From contig JAHFHB010000017.1 in the NCBI GenBank assembly GCA_023247135.1, positions 1-14,557 on the forward strand: a stretch of 14,557 nucleotides of DNA. The letters run 5' to 3'. Shown here piece by piece: positions 1-12,400 of the stretch. A program made the position numbers and the translations under genes. This DNA is from Candidatus Omnitrophota bacterium. GTDB lineage: Bacteria; Omnitrophota; Omnitrophia; Omnitrophales; Aquincolibacteriaceae. How positions within the stretch are numbered: the first letter of the stretch is position 1; each line of letters opens with the position of its first letter. A model generated the notes under the pieces. That model ran no database searches and was not told the DNA's origin. It saw only the letters and a list, made by a program, of their open reading frames with translations.

Positions 1-423
1 CCCACTTCAAGCTCCCTGACTCTCTGAGGAATACGGGTTCAAGACCATGCACTTCAATCAATCGCGGTGGGTTTTGGCCATTTGAGTTTCGAGTGACTTG
101 AGGAGATTCGAATTTTGACCACCCGTCAATCGCAATCTGAAACTGTCCCATAGAATAGCCCACTTTCAGAAGCGGGGGTCTGAGCTCAGATCCATAAACG
201 CTGATTCGATAAATTAAAGGTGGTTTCTGGCTACCCAGCTTGGGTTGATCTCGATCAACCTCCACACGAAAATCCGGAGATTTAAAGAGACTTTGAATGC
301 GCGTCACGAGTTCATCGCTTGTCCCTTCAATATCTGCACCAAACAGCGCGCCTAAGGGTATCGCTTCTGCAGGAATAACTTTTGCCGCAGACAAAATAGC
401 GCCCTGTGCTGCCATGTCTGCCT
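1..423 (-). other. Region 12: start of a further domain, cut by the window edge
   Basis: A short Ala-rich linker (AAQGAILSAAKVIPAEAIPL) leads to a helix (SDELVTRIQSLFKSPDFRVE) and beta strands (LIYRISVYGSEL, GYSMGQFQIAIDGWSKFE). The frame is still open at the edge (base 2), so the protein continues. Confidence 0.45.
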
Positions 424-3400
424 GCCCGCCTTCTGTTTGGCGGGTCACTTTTTCTTCCTCGGCATCAAACTCGAGGTGGATCTCGCCGCCACCTGTTGCT
501 TTGAAAATAATTACCTGATCGCCGATTTCCGTCATCTTCGTCGTGAAGGCGAGCGCCTGGGGACCAAAGCGAGACTTATTGGCTCGAAAAAGCCGCACAT
601 AGTTTCTAAACTTTGAACGGGAGAAATTGAGATGAATTAAAACATTCCCCGCAGAGGTCTGGTCAATAGAAAAGTTCCTGATATCGCCGGCTTCAATGGA
701 CCATTGCTGAGCTTCCTCCTGAACGCCCCTATCAGTTTCAACGAATGGCGCGTAACTGCTATAGTCAAAAGGCTCGCCGTTGACACCTTGAAACAGGTGC
801 AGCTCCAACCCTGGAGCATGAATAAAAACAGATCTTTGTGGAGAATTTTCGGGGTTAGCGGTCACAAACGTCCCGGGGTTATTCCGGTTTGCCAGGTACA
901 GCCAGTTACTTGAAGATTTTGGCGATTTAATCCACTCGTCCGGCCGGCTCTGCAAGTAGTCAAGAAAGGCCTGCGGCATAGTTTTAGTGCCCACAAGCAC
1001 AGCCGCTGAAGCATCCACACTTCCAGAGACGGACGTGTCCGGTTTACCCGCCGTGGCGGGCCCGCCTTCTGTTTGGCGGGTCCCCTTTTGGGCCAGAACC
1101 CGTGCCAATTCCGGGGACACATTACTTATTTCTCGCGAAGATGGATCCCCGCTAGAACCATGCGGGGATGACATGGGCGGTAAGCCTAGCTTTTCACGCA
1201 CTTCATTCTCATTGCCCGCACGGATCACATAGCGTCCACCGCCCTCAAACTCGCCCGCGAAAAGCAACGCGGCTTGTTTGGGATCAGCTAAATAATCCGG
1301 AGCACTAATATCATCGATAGCCATAGTTTCAAAATAGAAGGTCACCACTGAATCACTGCCTTCCCCTTCAAAGGAAGCGCCTTCATACCCAGTGAAGTCC
1401 ACCAGCAAGGCACCGTATTCATGAGCAATGGTCAGTTTGCCGGTGCTCGGCTTAGTGTCAGAAACCGCTATGATCAAATTCGTTTCTGCGGTAACACTGG
1501 AGTCGGGATCCTGTTTTACAATCCCATGAATTGAAACCATGTCCGGCCGCTGGCTGCTCACGGCACCATAAAACCCATGCCCTGCTTTTTTAGCAAAAGT
1601 CATTAACCCTTGCACCTCCGGCGTGAAACCCTTTCCGAGCAGCTTGTTCCAAAGAGCTTTTGCCGTGGGGAGCAGGCTGCCGGTCATCACTGCAGAAGAG
1701 ATAGCTTTATCATTGCGAGAAGCTGCAGGCGACGAAGCAATCTCAGAGATTGCCGCGTCGTCTCCTGTGGAGACTCCTCGCAATGACGAGTCTCCCTCCA
1801 ACACTTCCGCTGGTTTTTTTTCTTCAAACCACACCTCATTGTCATCCGTGGTTTTCAGCACAAGGTTTCTGTCGTTGGAAACAGATGTCCTTTTTTGGAT
1901 AAATGCTTCCGCCGGATTACTCATGCGCACTCGACCCTGAATCTGGCGCTTGAAATAATCCAAAGTCTCCGGTTCAGCTGAAAAGACAATGATTGGTTTT
2001 CCGTCAGCATTCAAAGTGAGGTTCACATCCCTCAAGTGTTTGGCAGCTACCATCCAACTCACGGACTCCTTCTGGAAAATATCAGGAACTTCAGAGAAAT
2101 ACTCCGGACTGCTAAAAGAATCGTTCAAAGTCTCTGAAATAATAAATGACAATCCCGGCACACGAAGGATCACATCTTTACCATCGGCCGATTGCGTTAG
2201 GTAATAGTCTTCGCCATGCTGCGGAGCGCGCAGCGGCGCCGTCAAATCCGTTGAGCCATTATTGGACCACCCCATTTGCTTGACTTGTTCGACCAGCCGT
2301 TGAATGAATGCTCCCGGCTCTTCATCATTTTCCGTGTCATACTCAAAAATATCTTTGTAAATGTCATAGCCATCAGGAGACTCGGCTTCCTCGACACTGA
2401 CCATTTTCCATTTCAAGGTTTCATTTTCAAACTTCACCTGGCCATCCGCAATGCCGCCCTTTTCACGCCAGGTCTCAAGCCCACGCTTTAAATCGTCGGG
2501 AAATTCCATTAAGAGATAGAGTGTGTCACCCACCTTGCGGACTTGACGCAGGTAGGGTTTAACATCTTCATCCGCGGCGGCAGCCTCACGATTGTCCGGA
2601 TCCACGGTTTTAAAAATAAAGCGTTTGAGCTCACGCGGCCCCTGGCCACTCAATTTTGAATATTCGAGCACGAAACTTATAAATTTCTGATCATTAAAAT
2701 CCTGCTCTCCCGCGGGCATGTAATGAAGCTGAGAAAATTCATTGCCCGCCCCTGGTACGGCGCCTCCTTTAAAGCCGCTTGCCAAAATTTGCTGTCTCAT
2801 CTCGCGACTTTGAAATGGGGATTTTTTCACGGACGGAATGGTGCGCACCAGCATTGCCGGACGGGTTCCCTCCGCAGGGGGCGCCATCTTGAGGATGCTC
2901 AAGTCAAAAAGCGGGAAACTGGCGATGAAAAGGTCAGCCTCCGGTCTGAATTCAGCCGTTGCACCCTGTCTTCTAGCTTCGTCTCTAAATGCAAGCACAG
3001 CGCTCTCATTGCCCCAATCAGACACTTCTAGCAACACTTTGCGGCGGCCGGATTTTGAATTTACATCAACTTGCCAGGAAATAATATTTTCGCGGGGCAG
3101 GCCCAGCTTACGTGAAAGTCCGCTGATGCCTCTTGCTCGTTTTGCCTCAGCGCTCAGTTGATCCTTAGGCTCAAGCTCCAGCACGAGCGAGGTACCCGTG
3201 CCACCCACTTGCATCGATGCTTGAAAAACAGAGCCGGTTGCGTCCTGTTTAGTTTCAGCGGTCACGTCCGCAAGAACGATATTATTTGAGTCCTGCACTA
3301 AACTCAAAATCCGGGGTTCTCCAGGTTCGGGGAAGACCTGGTCTATCGCCTGTCTGAATTCTGCAAGCGTGGCTGTGGAAACCTCGCCCCGCAGTTGCAG

Positions 3401-6400
3401 CAGCGGAGTCAAATCCACCGTATCCCCGTTTCTTGTGAGTAAGGGCGCTGTCGCGACGAGTGCGGGGGCCACAGGTTCCCTTACTTCGTCATTGCGACCT
3501 GCAAGCAGGGCCGCAGGGACTCCGCCTGCGGCGGATCCGTCCTCTGGCGGAGAAGCAATCTCAGAGATTGCCGCGGTCGCTCCGCTCCCTCGCAAGGGCG
3601 AGAATTCGGAATTAATGACGGCGCCGGCTAAACGATTCACCCATAAGTGCTCGCCCAAGAAACTATCCGGCGGTACGCGCTGATCATTTTTGTAAAGAAC
3701 GGGTTCGCCTTGATTGGGCTCGTCCTGATTGCCCTCGTGCATAGCAAAGAAACCCAAACCGTCGACGGCCGCTGGATCTTGCACCATTGAAAAAGCATAA
3801 ATATTGTCACGATCCTGCGCAGAAACACGCTCTGCGTTCTTAAATACCGCCCACTTGCCTTGATCCAATTCTCCCTGATAGAACACGTGGACTTTTCCGT
3901 CACTCCCAAGCGCGTGCTGTAAACCGTTAATGTTGCGAAAACCAAAATCCCCCTGGATTTCTCCGTCAAGGATAACCACCATGCCCCCAGGGGGGCGCGT
4001 TTTGATTGGCGCTGCAAAAAAATAATGCGCTTGGCCGCTTAGATCCCTCACAACCTGAAAACCCCATGGATCCTGAAGATCCTGAATCGAGTTAATGGAG
4101 TAAGCCGCACTGCCCGCATAACCTTTAACGGCTTTGGGTATGATCTGAACACGCTGCTGACTGCCATCACTGCCGCGAATAGACCACGCGCCAGCATCGT
4201 CTTCCACCAGCGCGAAAACGATATCGTTGGTCTCAAGACTCGGGTCGCTCTTGCCCGCAGAAAGACTTAAAACGCGCTTGTAACTGCCCAAGAAATCAGG
4301 TTCTTCGGGAGTCGCAGCGCCGCGATAAAGCCGGGCAGATTCTCGATCCGCACCGGCGACAAAATAAAGTTCGGTTTGTCTTCGAGCCGCGTTCCAGATC
4401 GGAACCGACCGGCCAACCCATGCAGAGGTTTCCGCTGTCACCAATACTCCATTGTCATAAAAAGCCCATTGCTGCTTTTTATCAAGCTGCCGGTGAAAAA
4501 GATGCAGTTCCCGGGTCTGCAAATTAACAGCCGATCCCAATAACTCCACGCTTGTCCCCCCTCTTTTTTCCAGAGGCGTCTTATCGCGATACGCAAAAAT
4601 CTGTCCTTCCCGTCTGCCCTCAAAACTGACGACCGGCGCACCGCTGGCAGGATCCAGTTCAAGCGTGAGCGATTTAATCCGGCCGAAATAGTCTTCGATG
4701 AAAGGCCCGTCTTGGTTCCAGAGCTGCTGGCGATTGCCCTCGTCGATGATGAAGAAGAAGTGTTTCTTGCCCTGACGGTCTTGAATGGCTTTAAAATCAG
4801 AGAACGAAAGCGTCTCATCTGGTATTTGCAGCGGCAAGTCGGTGCCGTCAGAACCACGGATAAAGTAATTACCATCTGCATCCCCGACCAAGGCATAAAC
4901 GGTGTTCGCCAGCGTACCCCCGTTTCTTGTGAGTAAAGACGATGTCGCGACAAGTGTAGAGATTCCCGCTTTCGCGGGAATGACGGGAGTGGAGGTGGGC
5001 GGCAGACCGATTTTCTGGCGAATCTCCGCATCGTTGCCAATGACAATACGGTAGCGGCCGCCTGCCAGATATTCGCCTTCCAGCAATTGCGCCTTATAAT
5101 CTTGACCCCACGATGTCAATTCACCGATTTGCATACGGTCAAAATAGAACGTATAAACAGCGTCACGGCCCAGGCCCCGAATCTCCAGCTTTCCAAATCC
5201 TTGCAACGACGCATCCTGCAGGCTTAGTGCCGTCGGAGAAAGCAACCGCAATGTTGTTATTCCCGTGGATTCATCCATCAGCAGCATGTGCGTGCCGGCA
5301 TCATTGACAGTGTTGCCAATGCTCAGCACTGAGGGCTTGTCGCTTTTCCATTCCCCCTGCAAGCTAAAATTTTCATGAAGTGCCCACATCGTTGTCTTTC
5401 CATCCTTGGTGTTCTCCTTCAATTCATACCCCGCTTCTTGCATCCACGCTTTGATTTCAGCGATACTCTTCAGCGTGACCGTTTCCCCACGCGTCAGCGC
5501 CGCCAATTGCGGGGATGACACAAGGGGCGCTTGCTGTAGGGGCGGGTTCGCAACCCGTCCTGTATTGAACACAAGCTCAACGGTAGAGCCATCGTCAAGA
5601 GTCATCTTGCGCCAGAATTCAAAGTCACGCTTGAACGCTTTGCCGCCCTCAGCATCATCTTTGGCTGCCCACACCGCATACTCCCGTTCAATGGCGGCAA
5701 GTTCCTCGGCCGTCACGTCATAAATGACTTGGATATACTGCTTGCCATCTTCACTGGCATACCCCACCCGCGGCGAAACTCCGTCTTTGGGTGCAAATAA
5801 AACATGATCCGGTAAAGAGACGCCCCCGCCATTCGGCAATTGAGAAGCATCCACGATTTTAACCCCCTCTATCCTGAGACTGCCGTCAGAACCGGCTCTC
5901 CAACGCCAGCTGTCGTATTCCGTGAGGGAAATAGTTTGGTGGGCAGACAACCATACATGCTGTCCATCCACCCCAAGATCCAAATGAATCGCAGTTTGGC
6001 GGATATGTTCATTATCCCGAAACCAAGCCCGCTCATTCCGGTACCACGCGTCAAAAGCATGGATGCTCTCAAACTCTTGTACTGGCAAGTCGGTCATGAC
6101 CGCGGAAGTCCCCCCAGCCTGACGGATTTTGAAGACGAGAATGCCGGGGATCATAAATTCGTAGCCTTGATTACCGGGAAGCGTGATGACCTGCGCTGAA
6201 CCGAAAGAGACTTCAGACAACGGCTGCATGGAGTTGAAGAGTTCTGATGTTTTTGCGAGAATTTCCGGTGTCATTTTTTTGAGCTGGATGTCGATCACGC
6301 GCGGTTTGCCGCGTGCCAGGTCTTCGGTTTCAAGCGTTGCGCTGGCAATGTCTTCAGGAGTTCCGAAATCAATTTCATCAAAAGTCTGATTCTCTTTGAA

Positions 6401-9400
6401 CACCATCACGCCGGCATTGGCTACAGGCGCAGCATCCATCACAAAATCAATCCATTGGAAGTCCGTGGTGGCGTAGGTGGCACTAAACACCACACTGCGG
6501 TTCGACGCCTTTTTAGGAAGGCTTAGCTCTTGTGTAACAGAAACGGAATCATCATCGACCCCCATGAGGTCTGTCAACACTGGATTGTGCGCACGATTCT
6601 CTTTACTATCATCATCCAAATTCTCTCTCTCAATTTCATAGCCGGCATTTTTGAGCGCGCTATGAATGCTCCCTCCGGGGTCGAATGCTTCGGCATCAGC
6701 ATTCAGAAGTTCTGCAGCGTTGAAGCGCGCTTGCGCTTGAACGGGCGGCGCGGATTTCAGGATAAAATTTTTAAGATAATCCGGCTTACCGACTCTCAAA
6801 ATGACTGGTTCCGCCTCTGATATTTCTACGGTCGCCCGCATTCCACCTTCGGGCGCTTTGCCTTCCAGCAAAAGGCTTGTTTTGCCATCACGTTCTACAA
6901 TCCAGCCTCTAATGTCGCCGTCGAGTTCAAGCAGTTTTGTCGTGAAGCGTCCTTGCTTTTCACTAAGCCAGTTATCATCGTCCCAACGGTATTCGCGGTT
7001 TTTTTGCCCCGCTTGCGCACGCTGAATGAGCGGCGCCGCCGCATAAGATTCTTGCGTGTACCCCATGCGGGTCGTTAAAATTTCAGAAATTTTCGTCCAT
7101 CCCGCACTCGAAAGGTCCACCGGTGTAATCTTGATCTCCTCCACCTCCGCCAGTGCGGCCGGCGGGCCCGCGGGAGCATCGGTGGAGGAGGGTTCGCCCT
7201 CCTTCTTCTCCAGAACTTCAAAATTGATTTCGTACAGCGGTGGAGTGGCGTCGGGATCAATACCAAGTCCGCCGGGCTGAATATCGGCGAACTGCCCGAG
7301 GTAGAAGCCGCGCGAGTCAGGCTGTGGCAAGAATCCAGCCTGTTCAAACTCCGGTTTTAAAATCCCTTGAAGTATCAGCGGAGTACGAACGCTGCCTTCA
7401 TTGCCTTCGCGAAAATCAAAGATTTTGCCGCGATAGAATTTCGCAGGGAAGATTTCGCCAGCTGCGGGATCATCCGGTTTAAACTCTTCTTTGCGGGCTT
7501 TGCGAATTTTAAGCTCTGAATCAATGCCTGTGCCCTGCGCCATTTGGATCTCGAAAATCCATTTGTCTTTTTCAATAAAGAATGTGACTTCGTCTTTCAA
7601 GACCTCTTTTCCGCCGGCATCGTAACTTCGCTTGATCACGAGCCCCGGAAAGGCGGTGACTTCAGGCATGGAAGCATCAGGCGCCGTGCGCATTTCAGAG
7701 CGTAAAATCTCCCTCTCCCCACTCCCCCTCATCCTAACCTTCTCCCTCATTGCCTCTACAACACTGGCGACACCCGAAAATGATGCGGAAGCGAATTTCG
7801 TCAGTAACCCGCCAGTCAAACGCATCTCACTACGGGCGTTTACGAGAGCGCTCCAAACCCGGTCGTTCATGTCCTGAAGCGTTGCAGCGTTCTCTGCCCT
7901 TTTCAAAAGACGAAATTCGCTTGCGGGATCGTTGAAATACCGCACAATAGCCCTCGTCGATTCCTGGCTTATGGCACGGCCCCGTTCCTCATAGTCAAGC
8001 AAGCGGGCGATCAGCCAACGCTCCGTAAGACTCTGTGGATCCGGAGAATCGATGGTTATAACCCGCCGCACGTAGGCAAGAAAATCCGTCCGTTCAAGCC
8101 GAGCGCTGTCCGATTCTGCGGATGAAACAGAAGGGGCCAGTACATCTGCACCCGTGGTGACAAGATCCGTCGCATCCCATACCGGCGCATCGCCTGAATT
8201 GTCGGGAGTCAGAGAGGCGGGGGCAGGAGAATCCTGGATTCCCGCTTTCGCGGGAATGACGGAGATGGATGCGAGCAACTCAGCCTTGTTGTCAAGATCA
8301 ATGCGGTAGCTGTCGCCGGACTCCAGGGCACCGCCAAACAGATGAGCCTTCTCTTCGGTTGTCAAGTCGGCAAGGGCAAGTGTTTCGGAGCTCAGGATGG
8401 AACCGCGCGCCCATGAGAAGACAAAAATCTTTTTCTGGTTTTGTTCTTCGACATGCATACCGCGGAATTCTTCGAATTTGAGCGGGTTCTTCATTAAAAA
8501 TTGCACGTGTCTTTGCAGTTGAACCCGGCCGTCTTTCTGATTAGGAAGTCGCTGCGGGATCATCGAATCAGGGAATATGATTTGCGGGGTGTAGGCAAGT
8601 CTGGCAGACGGGATAAAAATCTCCGGAAAATCAATCTGAAAAGATGTGACCTGCCCCTGTTCATCAAAATAAAGTAAAGCACGCCCCGTACCTTCTTTAT
8701 CGTACTGCTGCACCAGATCTGTCGATTTCGCATTTTTAACAAAACCATGTTGTGCAAGAATTGCCAGTGCTTTGACAGGGTCTGTTTCGGCCTGAGTCAT
8801 GACTACAACCGGAGTATTCTGGACAACGCCAAGGGCCGGTTGTGAACCGGCCCCTACATCAGCAGAGGAAGCAGGTTTTGGATCCAGATGAATGGTCAGG
8901 AAAGCCGGCGCCGGCACTTCGTCTTTTGTTTTTGGATGCAAAACGGCGTAAAGCTGATTAGGTTCACCGATTTTGATTTTGTGCTCGGCTAACGCCTGGA
9001 TGAACTTGTCTGACGCACGCGAAAGAAAAATTTCGAATCTTGCGGAACCGTCCGGATGCAAACCCACGTCAATATCGCGTATCCAATTCGCGGAAAACTC
9101 CCCATCTTTCCCGCTGTCATAATATTTTTCTCCATCCCCCACATCGATCTCAGAGCCATCGGGGCTTGTCTTGGTGTAGAAATTCCCAATGCTGATTTCG
9201 GCAGAAGGCTTGGCATTCGGCACATCCTCGCGCGTCAACACCACATTCAGAATAGGCGCGAAATGTTCTGTGTCTCCATTCGAACGCCGGCGTTCTCCTG
9301 CTGTCGCCAGCGGGAAACGAAGTTCTACCTTTTTATCCGGCTGTTGAACACGCCCCACAACAATGTTATAGCTTGTCATTTTGGGCACGCTCAATCGATA

Positions 9401-12400
9401 AAACTGCGGATCTTGAGTGCCGGGCTTAATCTCCAGAAAATCCGCGTTAACAATCTGTTGAGTCACTTTTTTCATGAGAGCGTCCGTGTCCGTCGCGGCC
9501 AAAAAACCCATGGCTGGCTGTGTTAATGCTGCGGCGGGCGCTGAGATTGCCGCGGCCCCTTCGGGGCCTCGCAATGACGAGTCTGCGACTGGCTCAAGGA
9601 TTTCGTAGCGCAAAATGTCTTTGAGTTCTTCGTAGCGGCGCAGGGCGTCACTTTCGGAGATGACTTCCCAGGCGATGAAGTCGCTGCCTTTGTTGTCTTC
9701 GCTGAGAAGCGCACCGCCTTTTTGCAAGGCTGTAAAAACAAGGTCAGGCACCACCATCACCATGCGGCTTAAATCCTGGGCCACGCCAAAATCCACAAAG
9801 GGAATGGACGGCCAGTCTGGAGTTTTAGCAGCGGCCTTGTCCCACAATTGCGATGGTAGTTTCAACTCTTCACGGCCGTTATCATCCATATCATTTACGT
9901 TTTCGCGCGTGACACGAATTTCTTCAAAGGCCCGCCCCGAACGGTTGTAGGCAAGCACAACCTGATTGGCATATTTTCCGTCAGAACGGTTCATGAAATT
10001 AAAATAAATCTCGTTGGAACTCGCTGGCATCACCCCGACTCTGTCGCCAAGCACTTGGGTCGTAAAATCCCGATAAGCCCGCTTGCCCGCTCTGGGTGAG
10101 TCGATTTGATTCAAGGCCGCCAGCATTTCCGGCTGTGTGCGCGGCACGAGTTTGACGCGTGTGGGTGAAAGTGACGCAATGGCAGAAGGATCCTGGATTC
10201 CCGCTTTCGCGGGAATGACGGAGGTGGAGACAGGAATGACGGGGGTAGAAGCGGGAGTGACAGGAGCAGGGACGGAAATGGCATCCTGCTCAAGGATCAC
10301 GATGTCGGAAGTAACCGCAGATTTAGAGTCCAATGTTTCCATACGGTTTGGATCAAGACCGGCTGTAGTCAGCGCGCTTTGAATCTCAGCCGGTAAATTT
10401 TTAAACTTAAACCGAAAGGTACTGGCTCCCGAAGCGTCTTGGGGCATTTCAAGCCACTCGAAATTTTGAGCGGCAATCGGCCACTCCTGCCTTTTAAAAC
10501 CTGCCCCCTCCAAACGGAGTTGGAGAACACCTGCCGCATCCCAGACAATCGCCAAGTCCACACCTTTACGCACAACGACTTCCTCAAATGGTGCGAGTCC
10601 TTGGGCTCTCTGAATCGTGTGAGTTTGAGGTCTCGCCAAACGGAACGCCAGCATCAGCCTTTCAGGTTCTTGCTCAGCAGGCACAGTAGCCACACGCATA
10701 CGCCCGCTGTCACGATCGTACTGATGCACGTAATGCGTCTTCGTTAAATCCTGAAAGAAAAAGCCCCTTTCCTCACCGCGCCGTTCTTCCAAATATTTCA
10801 CGATCGCTTCCATGCTTGTCAGACGGATTGTTTCAGCTTGCATGCCGGGCTGAGGCGGGGTCTTTGGTTGGGGCAAAAGGCTTGTCAGTTTATTTGCTTG
10901 TAAATACTCAGCCCAGGTCTCAAACAGATCTTCTTTCTCAACGGTTTTATTTTTGAAATCCACGATGTTCAAAGCATCGTAATCACCTACAGGCCCGCCC
11001 GTTGTGCCATAGTACAAGTAAAGCCTGCCGTCCTTATCCACCGCAGCATCAAACAAATCAATTTTTCGGATTAAATCATAGTTGTTTCCACTCTTCGCCC
11101 CATTTTTTACCAACAAAGCAATTTCCTCGTGACCATCCTGCTGACTTCCACTCAACTGCAAATGGGTTAACTGCAAATAGGTTTGTACATTATTTTCGAT
11201 CCATAAAATAATTTTTTCGGGATCATCGCTCGCGGGCAAAGGCCCATATTTTTCACTTAAAATTTCTTTAAGCGCTTCCCAGTGCGCAGAAAGTACCGAG
11301 CCGGAACTCTCCGTAGGGCCGGGTGCCTTTGGCGTGTCAGAAAGACCCTGTGAGATGACTGCCGTTTCCGCGGGGCGAAGTTTATCCATTTGTGCGTGGA
11401 CAATTTTGAGGCGATCCTCGGCGCCGATGGGAATATCCCCTGTCTGCTTCTGCATTTCCGCAAAAACACCCCGGATGAAATCATCATTCACGCGGATATC
11501 CAGCACGTTTTCCATGCCCACGATCCAAGCGCCTAAAACATCAGTCGTCAAAGCGGCCACCCCGCCGGAACGGTTCCACCAGGTCGTGACCCATTTGAGA
11601 AAAGTTTCGGGCGTAGGCTGGGTGTCGGGCAGGCCTTTCGGATAAAGCGTTTGCGTGGGGATGGCCGGGTTTTCTTCTTCAGCCAGAATGTGGAGAGTTG
11701 AATATTCGCTGACAAAATGAAATGCACTCGGCGAACTTTCAATGCGGTAAGGGAAATTTCCATTTTCGTAAGTTTGTGTGATCACCGTCAACCAGGAGGC
11801 ATCCAATTTTTCAACTTTGAGAAATATTTCACGGCGCCCTCCCGCGCTGCTTTCCGGAATCACCGCGGCATCCAATAATTTTGCTTTCACGGCAGCAACA
11901 GGGCGACGGCTCACGACCCACTCTCCCGTGTCTCTCTCAATGTCCGTTATAAGAACTCCTCCGTTGGTTCCCGCAGTATCGAGATAATGAGGCACCGCAA
12001 CATAGGTTTGGAGAGTAAACTTGTTATCCCACAGGCCTATGAACCCACCGTAAATAAACTGCGCTCCAAAATTCAGATCCAACTCATCCACTCGTTGTTG
12101 ATACTCACCTGGGGAAAGGCCAGGCTCAAGCAGCGGCTTGAGCGAAATCGCATTCTTGGGAATTGACAGCGGCCCCGTCAGAGAAACTGGTGCAGATACT
12201 GGCGCAGGATTCGCAGAAACCGCCGGGACATTTTGATTTGCAGCGCTGGCCTCTTCAAAATTGAGACGCAAAAATATACCAATGCTTTGTCCGTCGGCGT
12301 AGAGGGGCAGGACATTGCCGCTTTCAAAGCCGAGTTCGCGCAGGGCCTGGATGAGCTGTTTCTGCGCGTCGAGATCAAGCTCAATAAGCGGGGTTTTAGA

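Noticed and set aside
4549..4572. Possible frameshift at the homopolymer runs of C and T near 4555-4570
   Set aside because: On careful recount the frame passes through the run unbroken (KRGGTSVELLGSAVN). The downstream reading stays open and closes in phase at base 2.
4438..5046. 202-residue minus-strand open frame
   Set aside because: It is in a different frame from the 4,852-codon frame, rich in Arg/Ser, and has no consistent domain pattern. It includes the alternative SFPRKRES reading of the dRS3-like repeat. A shadow frame.
9056..9526. 156-residue plus-strand open frame, and other plus-strand frames such as 14063-14524 and 12233-12679
   Set aside because: They lie wholly antisense to the giant frame, have no family resemblance, and their ends do not relate to any intergenic gap.
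1710..10216. Palindromes as rho-independent terminators
   Set aside because: They lie inside a continuous coding frame, are not followed by T-runs on the transcribed strand, and occur in repeated families.
4962..10216. CRISPR array suggested by identical palindromic repeats
   Set aside because: Copies are kilobases apart with no uniform spacers, and they are translated.
11470..11530. Hydrophobic stretch TTDVLGAWIVGMENVL as a membrane segment
   Set aside because: It is too short, contains Asp, Glu and Asn within or beside it, and is better read as a buried helix.
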